A stretch of DNA of 8,694 bases from positions 1 to 8,694 of the forward strand of contig CANKNP010000228.1 in assembly GCA_947483545.1 (NCBI GenBank). Reading direction: 5' to 3'. Every line of letters begins with the position of its first letter. The first letter of the stretch is position 1. Of this stretch, positions 1-5,798 are shown piece by piece. The DNA comes from Deltaproteobacteria bacterium. GTDB taxonomy: Bacteria; Myxococcota; UBA796; SXON01. Below the pieces are notes generated by a model. It did not search any database. It saw only the letters and a program-made list of their open reading frames with translations, and was not told the DNA's origin. The translations under genes were made by a program, and so were the position numbers.

Positions 1-471
1 AAGGGCCTCGTGCTTGAAGGCGAGCCGGGCCGCGGCAAGACCCACCTGCTCTGCGGGATCCTCCGCGAGATCGTCTTCCGACATTTGGTGCCTGCTCGCT
101 TCGTGGAATTTACCCACCTGCTCGCTGCGATCCGCGAATCGTTTGACACCAAGGGCGCCGGGACCGTTCGCCTGACCCAACTCACCCGCATTCCGGTGTT
201 GGCCATCGACGAGCTTGGCAAGGGTCGCAAGACCGAATGGGAGCTGACCATCATCGACGAGATCGTGTCACGGAGCTATAACCAGCGTAATATTCTGTTG
301 GGGACCACGAATTTTCCGTCACGCCCCAGCCGTCCTGCAACGCAGAGTCTGGCCCAACCGGGGCTCGAGTCCCTGGAAGATCGATTGGGCGAGCGGGTGT
401 TCAGTCGCTTGCGCGAGATGGTGAATTTCGCGCCGGTGAAGGGGGATGATTTTCGGGGGGGGAGGAGGTAG
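1..471 (+). CDS. DnaC/IstB-like AAA+ ATPase (helicase-loader type), 5'-truncated by the window
   Basis: The reading frame is open from base 1, so the N-terminus lies outside the window; 156 codons remain. Counting from base 1, the Walker A motif GEPGRGKTH is at residues 7-15, Walker B VLAIDELG at 66-73 (D70, E71), a sensor-I-like strand ILLGTTNF at 98-105, and an arginine-finger-like segment GERVFSRLRE at 130-139. This order, and the ending typical of the family (G-[DE]-D-[FY]-R), match DnaC/DnaI helicase loaders and the IstB transposition ATPases. Family members load the replicative helicase or assist a transposase. No istA-like partner or IS end is visible, so a chromosomal loader-type ATPase is more likely than an IS21 helper, but the missing left flank prevents a decision. 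It converges with the ABC transporter gene, with 6 bases between the two stop codons. Confidence 0.85.
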   Translation, partial: KGLVLEGEPGRGKTHLLCGILREIVFRHLVPARFVEFTHLLAAIRESFDTKGAGTVRLTQLTRIPVLAIDELGKGRKTEWELTIIDEIVSRSYNQRNILLGTTNFPSRPSRPATQSLAQPGLESLEDRLGERVFSRLREMVNFAPVKGDDFRGGRR

Positions 472-490
472 ACCCCCTCACCCCCGCAAC
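441..490. other. G-run/C-run inverted repeat at a convergent gene junction
   Basis: The two convergent stop codons are 6 bases apart. A run of eight G (455-462) lies within the end of the plus-strand gene, with C runs at 473-477 and 481-485. Bases 456-462 can pair with 473-479 (seven pairs, one G-U), and 441-445 with 481-485 as an outer stem. This could act as a bidirectional hairpin or a barrier between converging transcripts. No T-tract follows on either strand, so it is not a standard intrinsic terminator. Low confidence. Confidence 0.25.
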
Positions 491-2283
491 GCCTCCGCCT
501 GCAACGAAAACATCCGCGCATAAATCCCATTCAACGCCATCAGCGCGTCATGGGTCCCCTCCTCCGCGATCCTTCCGGCGTCGATCACCACGATTCGGTC
601 CGCCATGCGCACGCTGCCAAACCGGTGGGTGATCAATATTGCGGTACGATCCCGCTTCAGATCCCGGAATCGTTGAAAAATCTCGTGCTCTCCCTCGGCG
701 TCCATCGCCGCCGTGGGCTCGTCCAACACGAGGATCCGGCTCTTGCGCATGAACGCCCGCGCGAGGGCCACCCGTTGCCATTGCCCCCCGGACAGGTCAT
801 CGCCCCCAAAAGCCCGCCCCAACGGGGTCTCCAAGCCCTGCGGGAGCCGCTCGACGATCTCGCGCGCGCCGCCATCGGCGATGGCCGCGGAGACCGCCGG
901 GTCGTCATCCTTGGCAGGCAGCCAACCAACCCCGACGTTGTCGCGCATCGATAACTGCAGGCGTGCAAAGTCCTGAAAGATGACACCGACCCGCCGCCGG
1001 AGCGCGCTCATCGACAGCGTGGCGACATCGACCCCGTCCACGCGAATGACCCCGGTGGTGGGCCGAAACAGGCCGACGAGCAGCTTGATCAGCGTGGTCT
1101 TGCCCGCCCCGTTCTTGCCAACCAGCGCGATGGTCTCGCCCGGGGCGATGCGCAGCGTGATGTTGGACAACACCTCGCGGGTGCTCCCCGGGTAGCAGAA
1201 GCTCACGTTGTCCAACGAGAGCGACGGGGCCTTGTCGTCGGGCGCGTCCCCGCCCAACGGATCGGCACCGTCGGGCTCCTCTTCGGGGACGGCCAGGAAC
1301 TCGTCCAAGTTGGTCATATACAGATCGTCCTCGTACGCCCGGGCGATGGCGGAGAGCGCGGAACGCAGGGTGTCCTGACCCTGCCGGAAAACGCCCATGT
1401 ACAGGGTCATCGCGCCGAGCGTGATCGCGCCCTCGACCGTTTGAAAGACGATCCAAGCGTAGGTGCCATACAACGCGAGGGTGCCACACAACCCAAATCC
1501 GAAAGCGGCCAAGGACCTTCGCCAGACCAGGCTCCGCTCCTCGGCCTCAAACGACAAGTGGATGTCACGGTACTTGTCGCGCAACCACCCGGCGAGTTGA
1601 AAAAGTTTGACCTCTTTGACGGTCGCCTCGGTGGTGAGCACCTGCTCCAAATACCCGCTGCGACGGTAGCGCAAACCCCGGGCGCGCTGCATCGCGAACG
1701 ACTCGTTGGCGAACCGCGCTTCGGCCCAGAACGGCGGCAGGGCCGTGATCACGAGCATGGCGATGGCCCAGACTCCGAGCGACCACAGCAGCGCCGCAAA
1801 CCCCGCGAGGGTCAGCATGTAGCGGGTGAGCGACAACATTTGGGTGACCAGATCGAGCGGGCGGGCGCTGGCCTCCCGCCGCGCCTGCGTCATCGCGTTC
1901 ATGAACACGGGGTCTTCGAACCGGGCGTAGGCGACCCTCGCCGCTTTGTCGAGGATCAGCAGGTTGACATGTAAGCCAAGCTTGGACCGCAACAGCAGCG
2001 CGGCGTAGCTGTTCGATTGGGTCACAAGCGCCCGCATCGCGATCAGCCCAAGCTCCACGCCGACCCACATCAGCGCGGGGGTGACCTCGTCCCCCATCAC
2101 GGGGTGGGTGATCGCGTCGATGATGCGCTTGCCGACCCAAGCGATGCTGACGATCAGGGCGGCATCCGCGGCCTGACCGCCGATCAGCAGCAGGAGCAGC
2201 CGACGATCCAGCCGGTAGACCATCGTCGCGGCGGTGCGCGCGTGCCGAACGACCCGCGCAGCGTCCGCAAGCCGGTCCTGCAC
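478..2283 (-). CDS. Half-size ABC exporter: fused membrane and ATP-binding domains
   Basis: An inner-membrane exporter half-transporter (601 aa from GTG at 2283) expected to work as a homodimer or heterodimer. Hydrophobic segments lie near residues 28-50, 68-88, 150-186 and 258-298, followed by a nucleotide-binding domain from about residue 355. That domain carries Walker A GKNGAGKTT (389-397), Q-loop Q437 in VIFQDF, signature LSGGQ (497-501), Walker B ILVLDEP (517-523; D521, E522) and switch H553, so ATPase function looks intact. The Q-loop context and the KEVKLFQL segment (223-230) resemble exporters often linked to peptide or drug efflux; the substrate is unknown. The frame stays open to an ATG at 2508, but that would overlap the glycosylase gene by 220 bases and add a low-complexity Gly/Ala/Arg leader. 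A TTG at 2292, overlapping the upstream TGA as TTGA, is an equally good start (604 aa). Third gene of the coupled minus-strand operon. Confidence 0.93.
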   Translation of the reverse strand: MQDRLADAARVVRHARTAATMVYRLDRRLLLLLIGGQAADAALIVSIAWVGKRIIDAITHPVMGDEVTPALMWVGVELGLIAMRALVTQSNSYAALLLRSKLGLHVNLLILDKAARVAYARFEDPVFMNAMTQARREASARPLDLVTQMLSLTRYMLTLAGFAALLWSLGVWAIAMLVITALPPFWAEARFANESFAMQRARGLRYRRSGYLEQVLTTEATVKEVKLFQLAGWLRDKYRDIHLSFEAEERSLVWRRSLAAFGFGLCGTLALYGTYAWIVFQTVEGAITLGAMTLYMGVFRQGQDTLRSALSAIARAYEDDLYMTNLDEFLAVPEEEPDGADPLGGDAPDDKAPSLSLDNVSFCYPGSTREVLSNITLRIAPGETIALVGKNGAGKTTLIKLLVGLFRPTTGVIRVDGVDVATLSMSALRRRVGVIFQDFARLQLSMRDNVGVGWLPAKDDDPAVSAAIADGGAREIVERLPQGLETPLGRAFGGDDLSGGQWQRVALARAFMRKSRILVLDEPTAAMDAEGEHEIFQRFRDLKRDRTAILITHRFGSVRMADRIVVIDAGRIAEEGTHDALMALNGIYARMFSLQAEALRG

Positions 2284-2288
2284 GGCCG

Positions 2289-3386
2289 TCAAACCTGAAC
2301 CCAACCCAAGGTCGCCCGATTCTGCTTCGCCAGCCGATCCAACGCGGCGTCCGGCACCTCCCCCCACCGCTTCTGCACCGTCACCATCACCCCCTCCGGC
2401 CGGTTTTCCCGTTTGGCCTCGACGCGCCCGATCAGCCGCTCGCCGGCGAGCACGGGGCAGACGTAGTACCCATACACCCGTTTGGGCGCCGGCTTGTACA
2501 CCTCCCACAAATAGTCAAAATCGAACACCTGGCGTACCAGCTCCCGATCCCAGATCAGCGCATCCAACGGACCCAACACCACGGGCGCAACATCCGGGGC
2601 AGGCGGTGAGGCCCCGGGAAGCGCAAGATAACGCCGCTTTTCGACCCGGTATTCAACGAGCCGCCCGCTGTTCAGCAACGCCTCCACAGTGCCATCGCTC
2701 CGGATCTTGGACAGCGTGGACCAATGCGCGCCAGCGTTCCGGCTCAACAACCCGGCGGACCGCACCCGCTCGACGATCATCTCCTCGCCGAAAATGCCCT
2801 CTGGCGTGCGGGAGGCCCAGTCGCCCAACGCCCGCTCGGGCAGATCGTAGAGTCGGTCGCCACGGTCGTTTCGGCCCGAAGCCACGACCTCACACCTCGC
2901 CCAAAGGGCCTCCGTCGCGAGCGACGAGAGCGAGCTTGTGCCCTTCCAACCCGACCAGTCCATCGGCGCGGTCTTGCCGCGATCGGCGAGCTGCTGGGTC
3001 GTCACCGGTCCGCGGTCCCGAACCTCGGCCAACACATCTGCGATCAGGGCATCGTCCAACTTGGCGTCGCGCTCGGTGCTCCGCCACCAGGCGGTCTCGA
3101 CCGACCGGGTCCGGTAATGCGCGAAAAACCGCGGAGCGATCAGGCACCGCTCCTTCGCGAAGTGCTCGAAAGCGTACGATGCGGTCTCCCGGTAAACGTC
3201 GCCGAGCGTCACGTTCGGGAGCCTCGCGCCGGCGACCAGATCGGCGTTGGTGCCGACGCGGTCGAGCGGGTCGAGCTGGATACACCCGAGAGTGTCGAGC
3301 AGATCGCGGCAATCGCGGAACGGGGATCCGAACCCCGTGGCGTGGAGCAGGCGGGCGCGGGCTTCTTCGGGCGAGAGGTCGGTCAT
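2289..3386 (-). CDS. AlkZ/YcaQ-type winged-helix DNA glycosylase (HTH_42 family)
   Basis: A 365-aa protein of the winged-helix family that includes E. coli YcaQ (AlkX) and Streptomyces AlkZ, which excise bulky N-alkylated purines and unhook interstrand crosslinks. The N-terminal segment CIQLDPLDRV (35-44) contains the Q-x-D signature (Q37, D39) in the position of the catalytic QxD motif of YcaQ-like members, rather than the QxQ of AlkZ. Typical later blocks are FAKERCLIAPRFF (76-88), DRLYDLPER (177-185), an LGPLDALIWDR stretch (271-281) and the conserved APKRVYGYYVCPVL (300-313) followed by IGRVEAK (319-325). Length is near the family norm (roughly 370-410). The ATG at 3386 overlaps the stop of the upstream oxidoreductase as ATGA, and there is no clear Shine-Dalgarno, so it is probably translated by coupling. 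Its stop touches the start region of the ABC exporter. The family is clear; the exact lesion specificity is inferred. Confidence 0.88.
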   Translation of the reverse strand: MTDLSPEEARARLLHATGFGSPFRDCRDLLDTLGCIQLDPLDRVGTNADLVAGARLPNVTLGDVYRETASYAFEHFAKERCLIAPRFFAHYRTRSVETAWWRSTERDAKLDDALIADVLAEVRDRGPVTTQQLADRGKTAPMDWSGWKGTSSLSSLATEALWARCEVVASGRNDRGDRLYDLPERALGDWASRTPEGIFGEEMIVERVRSAGLLSRNAGAHWSTLSKIRSDGTVEALLNSGRLVEYRVEKRRYLALPGASPPAPDVAPVVLGPLDALIWDRELVRQVFDFDYLWEVYKPAPKRVYGYYVCPVLAGERLIGRVEAKRENRPEGVMVTVQKRWGEVPDAALDRLAKQNRATLGWVQV

Positions 3387-4921
3387 GTCAACTTTGCCGC
3401 GATGTGTGTCGCCATCGCCATGGTCGTGATCGAGGGATTCACGCCGAGCGAGGTGGGGAAAATCGAGCTGTCCGCGACGTACAAGCCGGGCAGACCGTGG
3501 GCTTCCCCGGAGGGGCCGATCACGCTGGTCGCGGGGTCACGACCCATGCGGCATGAGGACATCGGGTGGGAGGCGTAGAGCACAAAGTTTTCGAGGGGCA
3601 ACGGCGCAAGCGCTGCCTTCAAATCCTCGGCGGAGGTGTAGGTGCCCGTGCCGTGAACGGGCGCGAAGACGCTCTTTGCACCACCGGCGATCAGCACGCG
3701 GGCCGTGTGGAACATGCCTTCCTTGATCCGTTGGATGTCCTCCGGCGCAAACGTGTAGGAGATCCGCGCCCGGCCGTCTCCCCACGCCCGGACCGAGCCC
3801 GTACCGGTGTCGCTGATCATCACCACACAGCCACACAGGTTCTTGAGCCGCGGCAGGCACTGTTTGGTCGCCTGGCCGGTGAGTGTCAGCATCGACAAGA
3901 CCGCTTCGGGCGGGGACGAAAAACTATTGGGCAACACCCCGTGCATTCCGGGCGGGTGAAAATACGCCCCCTGCGTGGCGCCCTGCCACATCAGGACGTC
4001 GTGATCACACCAACCGAGCACGGCGTTCCCCGGGTGGAGATGGAGACCCTCGCCCAGCGCCGGACCCAACGTGTCGGCGAGTCCAGCGTGGTGCAGCAGG
4101 CGCGGCGTGCCGATGCCCCCCGCGCAGATCAAGACCAGCGGCGCACGTGCGGTGTAGCGCCCGCCCGGCGCGCCCGAGTCTGGGTCGATCATCTGGCCCG
4201 AGACGCCCACCGCCCGGCCGCCTTCGACGAGGATCCGGTCCACCTTCGTCTCCGCTTGGATGCGGGTGCCCATCTGCGCCGCGTCTGCGAGCAGGTTGGT
4301 GTCCATGCTCGCTTTTCCGCCGGTCGGACACCCGTAGTAGCAGACCCCGCACCCGACGCATCCGGGCGTTGCACGCTCCAAGTACCCGCCCTCGTATCCC
4401 AACGCTGCGGCCCCGCGCACGATGAGTGTGTTGTTCTCTCCGGCGATGTCGAGGCGCGTGCTCCAGATGCCAAGCAAGGCCCAGAGCGTGTCGTAGGTGG
4501 GGGCCAGCGCGGCGGCGCTGAACCGGTCGTCGCCGATCACGTCCGTCCAGCCGTCGAGCACGTCGGCCGGGGCGCGCCAAGCGATAGCGCTGTTGATGAG
4601 GGTGCCCCCGCCGAGCCCGCGGCCCGCGGCGATGGGGATCGGCGCCGCGGACAGCGCAACCATCGCCCCACCCTCCTGCTGGTGGTGCCGCATCACGGGG
4701 CCAAAGTGGCGTTCAAACCTCTGACGGCTGGGGCCCTCCTCCACCAGCAGCACCTTGGCCCCCCCGAGAGAGAGGGTTCGCGCCGCCACGGAGCCGGCCG
4801 GGCCGGCGCCCACGATCACGACGTCTGCGTGCTCCTCGTGGTCATCCGGCGACCAACCGGCAGCGTCGGGAGGGGGCAGACGCAGGGGACCGTTGGCGGG
4901 GTCCCAGCGAGTGGTTGGCAT
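3383..4921 (-). CDS. GMC-family FAD oxidoreductase with a 4-Cys ferredoxin-like motif
   Basis: A 512-aa flavoprotein of the glucose-methanol-choline family, which oxidises alcohols, sterols or other hydroxylated substrates. The FAD Rossmann motif VVIVGAGPAGS is at residues 34-44, with a ribose-binding acidic end at E61/E62; the second GMC signature GRGLGGGTLIN is at 100-110. The C-terminal catalytic pair is H452 (SHPMSSCRMG, 451-460) and N495 (LGVNPSITT, 492-500). Residues 188-199 hold C188, C191, C194 and C198 followed by Pro, a CxxCxxCxxxCP pattern suggesting a [4Fe-4S] cluster; similar Cys-rich inserts occur in some bacterial GMC proteins. The ATG at 4921 is chosen because the N-terminus then leads straight into the FAD domain. 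The frame extends to 5176, but that would overlap the divergent gene and add unrelated sequence. First gene of the minus-strand operon, ATGA-coupled to the glycosylase. No Shine-Dalgarno is obvious. Substrate unknown. Confidence 0.93.
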   Translation of the reverse strand: MPTTRWDPANGPLRLPPPDAAGWSPDDHEEHADVVIVGAGPAGSVAARTLSLGGAKVLLVEEGPSRQRFERHFGPVMRHHQQEGGAMVALSAAPIPIAAGRGLGGGTLINSAIAWRAPADVLDGWTDVIGDDRFSAAALAPTYDTLWALLGIWSTRLDIAGENNTLIVRGAAALGYEGGYLERATPGCVGCGVCYYGCPTGGKASMDTNLLADAAQMGTRIQAETKVDRILVEGGRAVGVSGQMIDPDSGAPGGRYTARAPLVLICAGGIGTPRLLHHAGLADTLGPALGEGLHLHPGNAVLGWCDHDVLMWQGATQGAYFHPPGMHGVLPNSFSSPPEAVLSMLTLTGQATKQCLPRLKNLCGCVVMISDTGTGSVRAWGDGRARISYTFAPEDIQRIKEGMFHTARVLIAGGAKSVFAPVHGTGTYTSAEDLKAALAPLPLENFVLYASHPMSSCRMGRDPATSVIGPSGEAHGLPGLYVADSSIFPTSLGVNPSITTMAMATHIAAKLT

Positions 4922-4958
4922 AGCGGCCGCGCCGGGGAGAGGGTGGTAAGATGCCGCG
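4922..4958. promoter_or_regulatory. 37-base divergent intergenic region, likely start-proximal promoter elements
   Basis: This is the only gap between divergent genes, so both operons must be initiated in or near it. It contains the palindrome GCGGCCGC (4923-4930). On the plus strand TAAGAT (4947-4952) matches four of six positions of a -10 element and ends 6 bases before the GTG start at 4959, the spacing expected for a leaderless transcript. A purine-rich run at 4934-4943 is too far (15 bases) from that GTG to be a good Shine-Dalgarno. I see no convincing -35 and no clear minus-strand -10. Promoter elements may extend into either coding region. Confidence 0.35.
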
Positions 4959-5798
4959 GTGCCTATCCTGAAATCCCTGGCCCTCTCCCTTCGACCCGCC
5001 GGGCTCAACTGCCTCGGGCGCGCGGACCCCGCCGCATGGGATGCCCAGATGGGCCCAAACCGCACCACCTCGGCGCTGTTGCCGGGGGCGACGGACATCA
5101 TCGTCGTGGCGAACGGGGGGCCGACGATGTGGCGCGCGTTCCTCGCGGATCTGAAGGCGTCTCCGGCGGGGCTCACGACCGAGGAGCACCCGCTCGACGC
5201 CTACGTTCGCCGCGAGGTGATGCGCGCCGACGCGAGCCTGGGCGACCTGCCTCGACGGTGGTTCTGGGCCGCCGCGACCGCCGAGGTCCACATCGACTTT
5301 CGCGTGCTGGCGCACCTCGCCGGCATCGGCGGGGCCTCGCGTCTCGGCCTGCTCCTCGACGACCGCTTCGGCCCCTGGATCGGCTTGCGCGCGGCCTGCT
5401 TCGTCGTGGACCCCGCCTCAGCCCCTGGCCGGACCCTGACACCCACGGCGACGAGCCCGGCTCTGCCCGCGCTGAGCCCCCACTGCGAGGGCTGCGATCG
5501 CTGCATCGCCGCCTGCCCCGCCTCCGCCTTCCCCGACGGCCGCTGGGCCGTAGACGTGTGTTCGACCTTCCACCACACCTCCGACATGTGCGCCGCCACC
5601 TGTCACGCCCGCCTCGCGTGCCCCATCGGCGCCGACGAACGCTACGATCCCGACGAGATCCAGTACCACTACAACCGAAAGCTTGGGCGCGAATTCCTCC
5701 GGAATTTGCTCGCCCTCCCCGCGGGCGCGGACCCCTACGAAGGCGTCGGCCCGCATTGGCAGGATTGGCGCAAGCGCGTAGACGTGGCCGGTGGCTAA
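4959..5798 (+). CDS. MMACHC/CblC-like cobalamin-binding-type protein with inserted Fe-S cysteine module
   Basis: 279 aa, close to the length of human MMACHC (282 aa). Blocks resembling MMACHC, as I recall that sequence, are LPGATDIIVV (41-50), HPLDAYVRREVMRA (77-90), FRVLAHLAGIGG (114-125) and RFGPWIGLRAACFV (136-149); the last also resembles the matching segment of epoxyqueuosine reductase QueG, in the same flavin/B12-binding nitroreductase-like fold. MMACHC decyanates or dealkylates cobalamin. Unlike MMACHC, residues 176-187 carry C176, C179, C182 and C186-Pro, a classic [4Fe-4S] ligand set, followed by C201, C211, C215 and C221-Pro with unusual spacing. A tyrosine-rich YDPDEIQYHYNRK tail (229-241) and HWQDWRKRV (266-274) follow. 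Start GTG 4959 fits the frame; the ATG at 4951 is out of frame and stops at once. It overlaps the sulfatase-like gene by 8 bases. Assignment is by motif memory: a B12- or flavin-dependent Fe-S reductase is likely, the reaction unknown. Confidence 0.7.
   Translation: MPILKSLALSLRPAGLNCLGRADPAAWDAQMGPNRTTSALLPGATDIIVVANGGPTMWRAFLADLKASPAGLTTEEHPLDAYVRREVMRADASLGDLPRRWFWAAATAEVHIDFRVLAHLAGIGGASRLGLLLDDRFGPWIGLRAACFVVDPASAPGRTLTPTATSPALPALSPHCEGCDRCIAACPASAFPDGRWAVDVCSTFHHTSDMCAATCHARLACPIGADERYDPDEIQYHYNRKLGREFLRNLLALPAGADPYEGVGPHWQDWRKRVDVAGG

Noticed and set aside
1..471. IS21-type transposition helper (istB) as part of an insertion sequence
   Set aside because: No istA partner, terminal inverted repeat or target duplication is visible; the downstream gene is a convergent ABC exporter. 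It cannot be excluded, since the left flank is missing.
2284..2508. N-terminal extension of the ABC exporter to the ATG at 2508
   Set aside because: It would overlap the glycosylase C-terminus, which has conserved family motifs, and the added residues are low-complexity Gly/Ala/Arg.
2234..3556. Plus-strand open frame of 440 codons opposite the glycosylase
   Set aside because: Low-complexity Arg/Pro/Ser translation typical of a GC-rich antisense frame; the minus-strand glycosylase has conserved motifs throughout.
4922..5176. N-terminal extension of the GMC oxidoreductase
   Set aside because: It would cross the divergent promoter gap and overlap the start of the plus-strand gene; the FAD domain begins normally after ATG 4921.
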